Below are positions 28,284 to 36,952 of a DNA stretch of 37,997 nucleotides, piece after piece. Both the position numbers and the translations under genes were made by a program. Every line of letters begins with the position of its first letter. Positions within the stretch are counted from its first letter, which is position 1. Origin of the DNA: Actinomycetota bacterium. Its GTDB lineage: Bacteria > Actinomycetota > Acidimicrobiia > Acidimicrobiales > Ilumatobacteraceae. The notes beneath the pieces are model-generated. The model was given only the letters and a program-made list of their open reading frames with translations. It had not been told where the DNA came from and did no database searches. The stretch spans positions 1 through 37,997 of the forward strand of contig JAUXQB010000229.1 of NCBI GenBank assembly GCA_030685215.1, read 5' to 3'.

Positions 28284-28880
28284 TCAGGCTATGGAACGCG
28301 CCTGGCGGCGGCGCCACGCGACCAGCCACAGACCACCACCGACGAACACCACCGTGACCGCGTTGCTGATCCAGCGCTGGAGGTCCGCGCCGGTGCGCGG
28401 CAGCGTCGCGCCACCGGGTGCCGGCGTGGGCGCGGGCCCGGGTCCACCGGGCACGGTGGTGGGTGTGGGCGGGTCGGTCTCGACGAGGTAGTCGGTCTCT
28501 GCGTCGTTGCACAGCTGCGTGCTCGATGCCACCACGGTGTAGGTGCCGGCGACCTCGGGCGCGATGACGGTGACGGTGGCGGTGCCGTCGGGCAGCGCGA
28601 CGGTGGAGACCACGACCGGCGTGCCGCCACCGGGCGGCGTGATGACGAAGGTGACCATGTCGCCCGCGCACTGGAGGAAGCCGGACGCGTTGATGACGAC
28701 CTCGTCGCCGGGGGAGTAGCGGGACTTGTCGGTGGCCACGGTGGTAGAGCTGGGCGGATAGATCGGCACCGTGCGCGCCTGAGCGGCAGCACTGTCGAAC
28801 GATGCGGTGAGCACCAAGAATGCGACGGCGAGCAGCGCCGCCACGTGCCGCCGTTGCACCGAGCGCTCAGCCGGCTGCAT
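28284..28880 (-). CDS. LPXTG-type cell-wall-anchored protein
   Basis: A 198-aa protein starting at the ATG at 28880. A signal peptide ([16 protein letters not shown], cleavage near AAAQA) precedes an exported domain of ~100 residues with [19 protein letters not shown] and [20 protein letters not shown], an Ig-like beta pattern with two Cys. A Pro/Gly-rich spacer leads to LPRTG, a hydrophobic segment ([19 protein letters not shown]) and RRRQAR, the sortase sorting signal. The start overlaps the last 14 nt of the CapD-like remnant. No sortase gene is in the window. Confidence 0.85.
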   Translation of the reverse strand: MQPAERSVQRRHVAALLAVAFLVLTASFDSAAAQARTVPIYPPSSTTVATDKSRYSPGDEVVINASGFLQCAGDMVTFVITPPGGGTPVVVSTVALPDGTATVTVIAPEVAGTYTVVASSTQLCNDAETDYLVETDPPTPTTVPGGPGPAPTPAPGGATLPRTGADLQRWISNAVTVVFVGGGLWLVAWRRRQARSIA

Positions 28881-29285
28881 AGCTGCCCGGTGTTGCCGCG
28901 ACGAGGGCGGCCGTACGACGGTCGGCATCGGACTCGGTGGTCCGCTCGACGGGCTCGACCACGACCACCGGGTCGACCACGACCACCGGGTCGACCAGCG
29001 AGCCGTCGTAGCGATCGCCGAGCTGGGGCCAGATGGCCGGCACCTGCACGTGGTCGATGAGGGGGTGGTGCGGGCGGGTGGGCAGTTCGCCGGGCGAGAG
29101 CAGCACCTCGTGCAGCTTCTCGCCGGGCCGCAGCCCCGTGAAGCGGATGTCGATGCTGCGGCCGGACTGCTCGATGAGCTGACGGGCCACGTCGACGATC
29201 TTCACCGGAGCACCCATGTCGAGCACGAGCACCTCACCGGGCGACCCCATCGTGGCCGCCTGCATCGTGAGGCGCACCGCGGCGG
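28867..29285 (-). pseudogene. C-terminal remnant of a CapD/PglF-type nucleotide-sugar 4,6-dehydratase
   Basis: About the last 135 residues of a UDP-sugar dehydratase or epimerase remain. The segments [39 protein letters not shown] and [17 protein letters not shown] are diagnostic of the CapD/PglF family. The N-terminal membrane part, Rossmann fold and catalytic residues are missing. Homology stops near 29285, where a PglD-like remnant begins on the other strand. The C-terminal tail contains an 18-bp repeat (28953-29000) encoding a V-D-P-V-V-V pattern. It cannot be active alone. Confidence 0.8.
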
Positions 29286-29569
29286 TCGTGGGCGACGCGG
29301 CGGTGCTCAACACTCGCTGCTCGGTCGACCACGATTGCGTGATCGGCGCATGCGCCCACGTGTCGGTGGGAGTGGCGCTGGGCGGCGGCGTGTCGGTGGG
29401 TGATCGTGCGTTGGTCGGCATCGGTGCCACGGTGCTCCCGCTGCGTTCCGTCGGTGCCGACGCGGTGGTGTGCGGTGGCTCGGTCGTGGTGCACGACGTG
29501 CCGGCCGGCATGCGCGTGGTGGGCGCTCCTGCGCGACCGATGCCGGCCGTTCGGCACGGTGCGGCGTGA
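29285..29569 (+). pseudogene. C-terminal remnant of a PglD/NeuD-type acyltransferase
   Basis: The frame is open from an ATG at 29216, but homology begins only around 29285. Left-handed beta-helix hexapeptide repeats follow: [40 protein letters not shown] and [20 protein letters not shown]. The catalytic His is kept (VDHD). The N-terminal nucleotide-sugar-binding domain is absent. Full PglD acetylates UDP-4-amino sugars to make diacetylbacillosamine. The stop overlaps the sugar transferase GTG (GTGA). A functional minimal transferase cannot be excluded, since the beta-helix alone might trimerise. Confidence 0.75.
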
Positions 29570-30171
29570 GCGCTGCTGATCGCGTGCGCCGAGTGGTCGA
29601 CGTCGCCGTGGCAGCCTCGGGACTGGTCCTCCTCTCGCCCCTGCTTGCCACCGTGGCCGTGGCGGTGCGCGTGCGACTGGGCGCACCGGTGCTGTTCCGC
29701 CAGCGACGATCAGGTCGCGACGGGCGACCGTTCGAGCTGCTCAAGTTCCGCTCGATGCGTTCACCCGCGCCGGGCCGCGAGGCGCCGGAGTTCGACCACG
29801 AACGGATCGACGGGTTCGGTCGCCTGCTGCGCAGCGCCAGCCTCGACGAGCTGCCGTCGCTGCTCAACCTGTTGCGCGGCGACATCACACTCGTCGGCCC
29901 GCGACCGCTGCCGGTGCAGTACCTGCCGCGGTTCACGCCCGACCAGCGCCGTCGGCTGGAGGTGAAGCCGGGCATCACCGGGCTGGCACAGGTGGCCGGT
30001 CGCAACACCGTCGACTGGCCGGAACGGCTGGCGCTCGACGTGCAGTACGTCGACACGCGAACGCTGCGCCTCGACCTGTCGCTGCTGCTGCGCACCGTCC
30101 CGATGGTGCTGCGCCGCACGGGCGTGGATCACGCGACCGGCGTGACGATGAAGGAACTGCAACCCCAATGA
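29566..30171 (+). CDS. Bacterial sugar transferase (PglC/WcaJ-like phosphoglycosyltransferase)
   Basis: A 201-aa monotopic enzyme that moves a phospho-sugar from a UDP-sugar to polyprenyl phosphate, the first step of glycan assembly. An N-terminal re-entrant helix ([20 protein letters not shown]) is followed by [20 protein letters not shown]. The catalytic D-E pair lies in [14 protein letters not shown], then [16 protein letters not shown] and [14 protein letters not shown]. The size (~200 aa) is that of PglC. The GTG at 29566 overlaps the acyltransferase stop, and its own stop overlaps the next ATG. Confidence 0.93.
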   Translation: MSAADRVRRVVDVAVAASGLVLLSPLLATVAVAVRVRLGAPVLFRQRRSGRDGRPFELLKFRSMRSPAPGREAPEFDHERIDGFGRLLRSASLDELPSLLNLLRGDITLVGPRPLPVQYLPRFTPDQRRRLEVKPGITGLAQVAGRNTVDWPERLALDVQYVDTRTLRLDLSLLLRTVPMVLRRTGVDHATGVTMKELQPQ

Positions 30172-31445
30172 CGGACGACGGCACGCGCACGCTCGTGGTG
30201 GTGGGGCAGGGATACGTCGGCCTGCCGCTGGCCATGCGGGCCGCACAGCTCGGCTTCCGCGTGATCGGCTTCGACACCTCCGCCGACCGCGTTCGCGAAC
30301 TGCGCGCCGGGCGCAGCTACGTGGGCGATGTGAGCGACGTCGAGCTCGCCGCGGCGTTGGGCGCCGGCTTCGTTCCCACCGACGACCCTGCGGATCTGGC
30401 CGGCTTCGACGTGGCGGTCATCAGCGTGCCAACGCCGTTGCGGGATCGCATGCCCGACCTGTCGGCGGTGGAGCAGGCGGCGAGCACGCTCGGGCCACAC
30501 CTGCGCGAGGGCGCCATGGTGGTGCTGGAGAGCACCACCTACCCGGGCACCACCGAGGAGCTGGTCGCGCCCATCCTCGATGCAGCGAGCGGCCTGGTGG
30601 CCGGCGAGAGCTACCACCTCGGTTACTCGCCCGAACGCATCGATCCCGGCAACCGGCAGCACACGTTGATCAACACACCGAAGGTGGTGGCGGGCATCAA
30701 CGCCGCGTCGCTGAAGGAGGTGCAGGCGTTCTACGACTGCATCGTCGAGCAGACGGTGCCCGTGGCAACATTGGCCGAAGCCGAGATGACCAAGCTGCTG
30801 GAGAACACCTTCCGCCACGTCAACATCGCGCTCGTCAACGAGATGGCGATGTTCGCCCGCCAGTTGGGTGTCGACATCTGGCGAGTCATCGATGCGGCAT
30901 CCACCAAGCCGTTCGGGTTCATGAAGTTCACGCCCGGTCCCGGTGTCGGCGGGCACTGCCTCCCCGTCGACCCGTCGTACCTGTCGTGGCGCGTCGAGCA
31001 GCACCTCGGCCGCAAGTTCGAGTTCGTCGAGTTGGCCAACGACATCAACGAAGGCATGCCGCTGCACGTGTTCGAGCGGGTCGGCGCGTTGCTCAACGAG
31101 CAACGCAAGCCGCTCAACGGCAGTCGCGTGCTGCTGCTCGGCCTCGCCTACAAGGCCGCCACATCCGACTGGCGGGAGAGTCCGACGGTGCCGCTCGCCG
31201 CGCTGCTCAGCGCGGCGAAGGCGGAGGTGGTGGTGTGCGACCCGCACGTCGCGCCCGTCACCGTGCAGTCGTTGCCCTACGAGCTGGTGCCGTTCGGCGC
31301 CGACGAACTCTCCCGTGCCGACATCGTGGTGGTGATGGTGGATCACCCGTCGTTCGACCCCGACGTGGTGGCCGCCGCGGCCCGGCTGGTGTTCGACGCG
31401 AAGGGGCTGCTGCGCGACCGCGACTTCACCGGCGAGGTGCTCTGA
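30168..31445 (+). CDS. UDP-sugar 6-dehydrogenase (UDP-GlcNAc/ManNAc dehydrogenase family, WbpA-like)
   Basis: A 425-aa enzyme making a UDP-hexuronic acid by two NAD-dependent oxidations. The Rossmann motif VVGQGYVGLPLA is at 11-22. K209 lies in EMTKLLENTFRHVNIALVNE. The catalytic Cys is C264 in PGPGVGGHCLPVDPSYLSW. GYSPERIDPGN and LGLAYKAATSDWRESPT complete the family pattern; the residues around C264 resemble WbpA/TviB more than UDP-glucose dehydrogenases. The product would be a uronic acid for the glycan. The ATG overlaps the sugar transferase stop. Its last 20 bp overlap the convergent GT4 gene. Confidence 0.93.
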   Translation: MTDDGTRTLVVVGQGYVGLPLAMRAAQLGFRVIGFDTSADRVRELRAGRSYVGDVSDVELAAALGAGFVPTDDPADLAGFDVAVISVPTPLRDRMPDLSAVEQAASTLGPHLREGAMVVLESTTYPGTTEELVAPILDAASGLVAGESYHLGYSPERIDPGNRQHTLINTPKVVAGINAASLKEVQAFYDCIVEQTVPVATLAEAEMTKLLENTFRHVNIALVNEMAMFARQLGVDIWRVIDAASTKPFGFMKFTPGPGVGGHCLPVDPSYLSWRVEQHLGRKFEFVELANDINEGMPLHVFERVGALLNEQRKPLNGSRVLLLGLAYKAATSDWRESPTVPLAALLSAAKAEVVVCDPHVAPVTVQSLPYELVPFGADELSRADIVVVMVDHPSFDPDVVAAAARLVFDAKGLLRDRDFTGEVL

Positions 31446-32598
31446 GCCCTCGCCGCGTCAACTGCTCGCCGTAGGTGGCCAGCGTGATGTCGATGACCCG
31501 TTGCTGGGCGAACTCCTTGCGCGCCTTCTCGTAGGCGGCTGCACCGAAGCGCGCGCGTTCGGCCGGTTGTGCGACGAGCCGCGCGACCGCGGCGGCGAGA
31601 GCCGCGGCGTCGCGCACCGGCACGAGCAGACCGGTGTGCTCGTGGTGCACCACCTGCCGGCAGCCGCGGATGTCGGTGGCGACGATCGGCAGTCCGCTGG
31701 CCGCGGCTTCCATCGCGGCGCGGGGAAAGCCCTCGCGGTGAGTGGCGGTGAGGAAGACGTCGATCGCTGCGTAGCAGGCGGGCATGTCGTCGCGGCGACC
31801 GACGAAGTGGATGCCTGCCTTGGTCGCGCGCGCGAGCGCGTCGGCGGTGAGGCCGTCGCGCTTGTCGGGCTCGGCCGGGCCGATGACGACGATGGCCACC
31901 GACGCATCGGCTCGGCGCAGCACGTCGGCCGCGGCGACGATCTCGTCGATGCCCTTCTCGCGCACCAGGCGACCGACCACGCCGACGAGCACCTGCTCCG
32001 GGCCGATGCCCCACTCGGCCCGGACGCGCTCGCGGTGGGCGCGGTCGCCGTCGAACCGGCTGAGGTCGATGCCGTTGCCGAGCAACGTCACCTTGCGCGT
32101 GGGCACGCGCAGCGTCTGGGTGAGCGTGGTCACGTCCTCCGGACTCTGCACCAGTTCGTGGTGACCGAACGCGGCGGCCACTCGCTCGGCGGTGTACACG
32201 GGCAGCCGCCGTCGCAGCCGATCGGTGGGTTGTGCGTAGAGGCCGTGCTGAGTGTTGACCACCACGGGCACGCCCGCGAGACGTCCGACGATGCGGCCGA
32301 GCACGCCCGGCTTCGGGTTGTGCGTGTGCAGCACCTGCGGTCGTTCCCGGCGGAGCAGCCGGTGCAGCTCGCGCATCGCTCGCAGGTCGGCGAGCACACC
32401 GGGGGAGCGTGTGAGCGACGGCACCGCCACGTGACGGATGCCGAGCTGCTCGAGGTGCGCCACGTGCGGTCCCGCGGCCGACATGCCCACCACGTCGTAG
32501 CCGGCATCGGCGAACGCCAGCAGCTGCGGCGCGAGCAACCAGTCGAGACTCATGTCGGTGGTGGTGAGGTGCACCACCTTCGGACGCGGGTCGGTCAC
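31426..32598 (-). CDS. Glycosyltransferase family 4
   Basis: A 390-aa GT-B enzyme starting at GTG 32598, whose bases overlap the deacetylase stop (GTGA). The N-terminal domain has LHTHNPKPGVLGRIVGRLAG and NTQHGLYA. The C-terminal domain has VGVVGRLVREKGIDEIV and the E-x7-E motif in THREGFPRAAMEAAASGLPI. It adds a sugar to a lipid-linked glycan; donor and acceptor are not predictable. It is the last gene of the minus-strand operon 36887-31426. Confidence 0.92.
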   Translation of the reverse strand: MTDPRPKVVHLTTTDMSLDWLLAPQLLAFADAGYDVVGMSAAGPHVAHLEQLGIRHVAVPSLTRSPGVLADLRAMRELHRLLRRERPQVLHTHNPKPGVLGRIVGRLAGVPVVVNTQHGLYAQPTDRLRRRLPVYTAERVAAAFGHHELVQSPEDVTTLTQTLRVPTRKVTLLGNGIDLSRFDGDRAHRERVRAEWGIGPEQVLVGVVGRLVREKGIDEIVAAADVLRRADASVAIVVIGPAEPDKRDGLTADALARATKAGIHFVGRRDDMPACYAAIDVFLTATHREGFPRAAMEAAASGLPIVATDIRGCRQVVHHEHTGLLVPVRDAAALAAAVARLVAQPAERARFGAAAYEKARKEFAQQRVIDITLATYGEQLTRRGLRAPRR

Positions 32599-33389
32599 GT
32601 GATGGCCTTGCGGTAGCGGATGCGGCCGTACACGTCGCGTGCGAGACCCTCGGCTCGCAGACCGCCGTTCACCTTGCGTCGGAACGTCGCCAGGTCGTCG
32701 GTGCGCGACACCGGCACCCGACCGAGACGCTGGAGGTGGCTCGCCGACGTGTTCACGCGATGGCCGGCGAGGGCCCCCGACGTGAAGCGGGAGGACACGG
32801 CCGCTCGGGCTGCGCGGTTGCCGGCGACCGCCTTCGGGTACGCGAAGTGTCGAGGTGGCCGGCCGACGTGATGGGCGATGGCGTCGATGGAACGGTCCAG
32901 CTGCTCGGCGGCGTCGGCAGCAGTGGTGCGGTGCAGCAGCCGATGGTCGTGGGTGTGCGACTGCACGCTCACCAGTCCGGTGGCCGCGGCGTCGCGCAGC
33001 GCCTGCCACGAGGTCGCGGGTGGACCCCACGGCAGTGAGCCGGCATCGGGGGCAGCGGTCACGAGGTACAGCGTCGACGGCAGTCCGAGGTCGACCATCA
33101 CCGGCACGGCGACGTCGCAGAAGTCGGCTGCGCCGTCGTCGAACGTGATGACCACGCCGACCGGGCGCTCGTCGCGCTGCAGCGCCGACGTGGCATCGTC
33201 GAGCGAGAGCACCGTGCCGAGTTGCGCGAGCAGCGTCATTTGCTCGCGGAAGTCGGCCGTGCTCATGTCGACGGCAGAGTCGGTGCCGCCTCCGACGCGG
33301 TGGTAGATGAGCACCACCAACCCTGCCGGCGGCGCGAACACGCGGTCGATCGCGCCGGCCGCGCGGCGCACCAGCGTGCGCGCCGTCAC
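32595..33389 (-). CDS. Polysaccharide deacetylase (NodB domain)
   Basis: A 264-aa protein starting at GTG 33389, overlapping the phosphatase stop. The metal-dependent deacetylase motifs are visible: D84-D85 in VITFDDGAADF, and H145/H149 in SVQSHTHDHR. The FAYPKAVAGNRAARAAV stretch is motif 3. An N-terminal VVLIYHRVGG is typical of this group. It removes acetyl groups from N-acetyl sugars of a polymer. No clear signal peptide is visible, so it may act on a lipid-linked precursor in the cytoplasm. Confidence 0.91.
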   Translation of the reverse strand: MTARTLVRRAAGAIDRVFAPPAGLVVLIYHRVGGGTDSAVDMSTADFREQMTLLAQLGTVLSLDDATSALQRDERPVGVVITFDDGAADFCDVAVPVMVDLGLPSTLYLVTAAPDAGSLPWGPPATSWQALRDAAATGLVSVQSHTHDHRLLHRTTAADAAEQLDRSIDAIAHHVGRPPRHFAYPKAVAGNRAARAAVSSRFTSGALAGHRVNTSASHLQRLGRVPVSRTDDLATFRRKVNGGLRAEGLARDVYGRIRYRKAIT

Positions 33390-33940
33390 AGCAGCGCCGC
33401 CACGGTCTCGCACCACTCCTCGATGGCGAGCGCGGTGCTGCGGAAGGCACCAGGTGGCTTCCCGACGGGGTCCGCGATCTCGGGCACCTTCGACGCGAGG
33501 AACGACGCGTGGGTGCGGCCCTCACCGACCACTGCCAACCACTCGTCGAAGCGTCGGCCCGACCGCGGTCCGGCTGCAGCGGCCAGCTCGGCGAACTCGG
33601 GCAGTGTGAACACCTTGCGCAGCATGCTGCGGTCGTCCTCCACCAGCCGCACCACGTGCACGCGTTCCGCCGCGAGCACCAGGTGCGCCGAGTGCAGCAG
33701 GGCACGGTCGACCCGCTCGCTGATGGTGCTCGTGGCGTCGAGATCGAGTGCTCGCAGCGCCTGGATGGTCTCGGGAAGCGGTGGCCGCCCACCGGCGGAG
33801 AACCCCACACCGCGGACGTCGGCCCGCACATCGGCATCGGTGAGCGCCCGCCGCAGCAGCAGTTCGGTCATCACCGAGCGCGCCCGGTTGTACGAGCAGA
33901 CGGTGAGGATGGTGAGCGGAGGTTCGCGGCGCGAGGTCAT
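33386..33940 (-). CDS. Low-molecular-weight protein-tyrosine phosphatase-like protein
   Basis: A 184-aa protein. The P-loop is C15-x5-R21 (VCSYNRARSVM), with the general-acid Asp in EIADPVGKPPGAF (D157). The usual C-x-G-N-x-C-R-S is altered to C-S-Y-N-R-A-R-S. It is next to the Wzc-like gene, the common partner of such phosphatases in capsule loci, where they reset kinase phosphorylation. The ATG overlaps the upstream stop (ATGA) and the TGA overlaps the deacetylase GTG. Confidence 0.9.
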   Translation of the reverse strand: MTSRREPPLTILTVCSYNRARSVMTELLLRRALTDADVRADVRGVGFSAGGRPPLPETIQALRALDLDATSTISERVDRALLHSAHLVLAAERVHVVRLVEDDRSMLRKVFTLPEFAELAAAAGPRSGRRFDEWLAVVGEGRTHASFLASKVPEIADPVGKPPGAFRSTALAIEEWCETVAALL

Positions 33941-35322
33941 CGGTCGGCACGTGCGGTCGGACGTTCGGCCGCGATCAGCGGGAGTGCTGCGGGCCGCTGG
34001 TAGAGCGGCAGGCACAGCAGGAAGAGCAACGACGGCATCAGCAAGGAACGCTGCCGAACCAGGAGACCGAGGTTGGAGAAGCTCGAGTATGCCAGCGCAC
34101 CCAACACGACCACGAGCAGGTGGAACACGGTGAACGGCGATCGGCGCAGCATGCCGGGCAGCGACATCAGGCGGCGGAACCCGATCACCGCGAGCACGAT
34201 GATGGCGGTGGTCTCGAGTGCGGGCAGCAGCGTGTTCAAGCCGTCGACCTCGTGCAGCAGGGGCCGGGTGAGCGTGCGCAGCACCGCCATGGGGTAGTCG
34301 AGCGGCGTCGCCACCGACGGCGGTGCGAACTCGGAACCTCCGCCGGCGGTGCGCTGCAACGTGCGGTCGAAGGCGTTGTTGATCTGCGTGGCAACCGAGT
34401 CGGTCTCGTCGCCCTGGCCCAGGAACTGCAACGCGATGCGCCCGGCGACCACCAGGCCGACGGCGCCGGCAGCGAGCACCATCGCGCCGACGGCACGACT
34501 GGTGGAGCGTCCGGTGCGCGTGCCGGCCACGCTCCACACGATGGCGATGACCGCGGCCCCGAGCCAGACCGCGGCGATGTGCGGCCGGACCAGCAGTGCG
34601 CCGAACGCGCCTGCGGCGGCGAACGCGAGCGGTCGGACGACCTGTGTGGTGCCGAACAGTCGTGCGGTGCCGTAGACGAGCAGGCCCAGCGACACGCTCA
34701 TCCACGCCTCCTTGCCCACCGACGACGGCCAGAACACCAGGCTCGGCGACAGGCAGCAGAGCAGCGCGTAGCGCTCGAGCGAGATCGACGGCGCGGCGAC
34801 GGTGGCGGCCTTGATGCACAGCAGCACGCCACCGAAGCCGATGGCCGAGAACCACATGAACCCACTCAGCTTGCTGGCGCCGGTGAGCGCGTACACGGCG
34901 CCGGTGAGGTGCTCCACGAAACGCGTGCCCTGGCCGTGCGGCAACAGTCCCCACGGCGGCACGTCGCCGTTGCGCAACTTCTCGGCGTAGACCCGTCCGA
35001 AGTTGTGGTACGCCTGCGCGTCGGCCGCACCGCCGTACGCGTCGAACGCCACCCAATAGCGGGCGAACGTGCCGCACGCTTTGGCCGCCAGACCCGCGTA
35101 CGCGATGCGGGCGATGGTGGGCTGGTCGCGGAACATCGCGTGGATCAGCGGCAGCATCACCGCGGCGATGATGGGCATGGCGAGGAACACGCCCCAGAAG
35201 TCGTAGCGCATGTTGGTCATCGCCCACGCTGCGATCAGCAGGTAGCTCGCGGCCACGGCGAGCACCACGAGCTCGAGGTGTCGGAACCGTGCCGGGTCGA
35301 GGCGCAGCGACTGGAGCCGCAC
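33937..35322 (-). CDS. Polysaccharide polymerase-like multi-pass membrane protein
   Basis: About 461 aa with around 10 hydrophobic segments. The start is taken as the GTG at 35322, two bases after the Wzc stop codon; no good ribosome-binding site is visible. A loop with AFDAYGGAADAQAYHNFGRV and PPWGLLPHGQGTRFVEHLTG lies before helices with SLVFWPSSVGKEAWMSVSLG. These features recall O-antigen or capsule polymerases of Wzy type, though Wzy proteins diverge strongly and this is inference. It ends in an ATGA overlap with the phosphatase. Confidence 0.78.
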   Translation of the reverse strand: MRLQSLRLDPARFRHLELVVLAVAASYLLIAAWAMTNMRYDFWGVFLAMPIIAAVMLPLIHAMFRDQPTIARIAYAGLAAKACGTFARYWVAFDAYGGAADAQAYHNFGRVYAEKLRNGDVPPWGLLPHGQGTRFVEHLTGAVYALTGASKLSGFMWFSAIGFGGVLLCIKAATVAAPSISLERYALLCCLSPSLVFWPSSVGKEAWMSVSLGLLVYGTARLFGTTQVVRPLAFAAAGAFGALLVRPHIAAVWLGAAVIAIVWSVAGTRTGRSTSRAVGAMVLAAGAVGLVVAGRIALQFLGQGDETDSVATQINNAFDRTLQRTAGGGSEFAPPSVATPLDYPMAVLRTLTRPLLHEVDGLNTLLPALETTAIIVLAVIGFRRLMSLPGMLRRSPFTVFHLLVVVLGALAYSSFSNLGLLVRQRSLLMPSLLFLLCLPLYQRPAALPLIAAERPTARADR

Positions 35323-35324
35323 GA

Positions 35325-36887
35325 CTACTTCCCTGAACGACGCGTGCGGCGCTTGCCGGACGGGTTGCCGTACTCGTAGTACGGCGAGCGCTCGATGTTC
35401 TCGCCGACCAGCACCAGGTGCAGCGTGCCGGTGCTCAGCGAGCGCAGCAGTTGCATGGTGCGCAGCGTGGCGGAGGTGAGCGTGTGGTCGACGCGGATGG
35501 CCACCACCACGTGGTCGGCGTAGGGCAGCAGTTCGAGCACTTCGGCAGTGGCGCCGACCGGTGACGTGTCGATGACGATGGAGTCGGCGACCTCGTAGAG
35601 CTGATCGAGCACGCGCGTGGTGGCGCGAGCGAGGGTGCCGGGGGGTGCATCGATGCCGGAGAGGTCGAGCATCACCAGGTTGGTGACGGAGGTGCGCCGC
35701 AACAGGTGACGCGCCGGAACTTCCGATACCTCGCCGATGGTGAACGGCAGCGGCGGCGGTGCGTCGCCGAGCAGGCGGCGGCCGAGCGTGGGGCGGCGGA
35801 AGTCGGTGTTGACCGCGATGGTGCGTTTGTTGGTCTCGACCAGTGCGGCGGAGAGGTTGGCCGCGATCGACGTCTTGCCGTCGCCGGAACCCGGCGACAC
35901 GACGAGCGTGACGGTGGCGCGTGTGTCGCCCTCGGCGCGCTCGGCCGTGTCGGCGAACGTGATCATGCTGCGCAGCGTGCGGTACGCATCGCTGAGCTGG
36001 TCGTGCCGGTCGGGGCGAACGGCCAGGCCCTCGCCGGCGCCACCCACGTCGGGGATGACCACCGAGACCTCGCCGCCGTAGAGCACCTCGGCCTGCGAGC
36101 GCGAGCGGATGCGCCGGTCGAGGCGGCTCATCACGAGCGCGGCGCCGGCGCCGACGAGTGCACCGATGGCGAGACCGGCCGCGCCGCGACCGAGTCGCGA
36201 GTCGGGGGCGCCGAGCCCGGCCGACTCCTCCTCCGCGTAGCCGACGGCGGTCTGCTGCGTGGTGAGCGCCAAATTGTTGGTGGTGGTGAACTCGTCGCCG
36301 TACTGCTGCTCGAACACCACGCTGTACTGGCGACTGAGTGCGTCGAGCTGGGAGGCGATGATGCGATCGTCGGGGTCGGCGGCCGCAGCCCGCTGCAGAT
36401 CCGCGATGTCGTCCTCGAGTTGCTGCGCACGCGCGAGCAGCGCGGTGAGGCGTGCCTCGCGGGTCTTGTCCTGTTCCTCTGCGAGGAAGTTGGTGAGCTC
36501 GTCGGCGATGGTGTTGGCCCGGGTCTCGGCGTCGGAGATGGAGCTGCCGACCACGCTGATGGTGAGCGCACCGTTGTTGGTGTCGAGCACCGCCGACACA
36601 CCGCTCGACGCTGCGGACGCCGAGTCGAGGCCGAGCCGGGCGGCCACGCGCACCGGCACGTCGCCCGTGGTGGCGAAGAGTGCGAGCTGGTTGGTGGCGA
36701 TGGGGTCGGCGAAGATGCTGCCGTTCTCGCTGCGCACGAGCAGTACGTGATCGGCACGGTAGGTGACCACTGCGTCGGCCGTGCTGGCCGGTTCCGGCAG
36801 TGCGCCGAGCACCGCGCCGCCGACGGCGAAGAGGAGCGCGACCCACCAGAAGCGCCGCAGCGCTTCCATCGCCGTCGCCTTCATCAT
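35325..36887 (-). CDS. Wzc-like chain-length determinant / BY-kinase family ATPase
   Basis: A 520-aa protein. The N-terminus has a transmembrane helix (FWWVALLFAVGGAVLGAL), then a periplasmic domain with a coiled coil (~135-190) and a second helix near 235-253. The ATPase domain has Walker A at SPGSGDGKTS (331-340), Walker A' in VNTDFRRPTLG (359-369) and Walker B near SIVIDTSPV. The C-terminus carries SPYYEYGN, a short Tyr cluster that might be autophosphorylated, then a basic tail (GKRRTRRSGK). It would control polymerisation and export of the glycan with the downstream phosphatase. In-frame starts at 36884 and 36869 are also possible. Confidence 0.9.
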   Translation of the reverse strand: MMKATAMEALRRFWWVALLFAVGGAVLGALPEPASTADAVVTYRADHVLLVRSENGSIFADPIATNQLALFATTGDVPVRVAARLGLDSASAASSGVSAVLDTNNGALTISVVGSSISDAETRANTIADELTNFLAEEQDKTREARLTALLARAQQLEDDIADLQRAAAADPDDRIIASQLDALSRQYSVVFEQQYGDEFTTTNNLALTTQQTAVGYAEEESAGLGAPDSRLGRGAAGLAIGALVGAGAALVMSRLDRRIRSRSQAEVLYGGEVSVVIPDVGGAGEGLAVRPDRHDQLSDAYRTLRSMITFADTAERAEGDTRATVTLVVSPGSGDGKTSIAANLSAALVETNKRTIAVNTDFRRPTLGRRLLGDAPPPLPFTIGEVSEVPARHLLRRTSVTNLVMLDLSGIDAPPGTLARATTRVLDQLYEVADSIVIDTSPVGATAEVLELLPYADHVVVAIRVDHTLTSATLRTMQLLRSLSTGTLHLVLVGENIERSPYYEYGNPSGKRRTRRSGK

Positions 36888-36952
36888 GTGGTGGTGCCAG
36901 CCATTGCGGAGTCCGACTGTAGCGCTGGCCGGACTGTCAGACTGGTACGCCT

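Noticed and set aside
28867-29511. A complete 214-aa protein from the ATG at 29511
   Set aside because: The first ~75 residues are an out-of-frame reading of the acyltransferase on the other strand; only the part after 29285 matches the CapD family.
31426-33837. An 803-codon fusion protein ending in the GT4 enzyme
   Set aside because: Only the last 390 residues show homology; the rest is antisense-like composition over the deacetylase and phosphatase frames, and the GTG at 32598 overlaps the preceding stop.
35323-36846. A 969-codon fusion of the polymerase-like protein with an upstream region
   Set aside because: The upstream half is the antisense-like alternate frame of the Wzc-like gene, which is clearly the real gene there.
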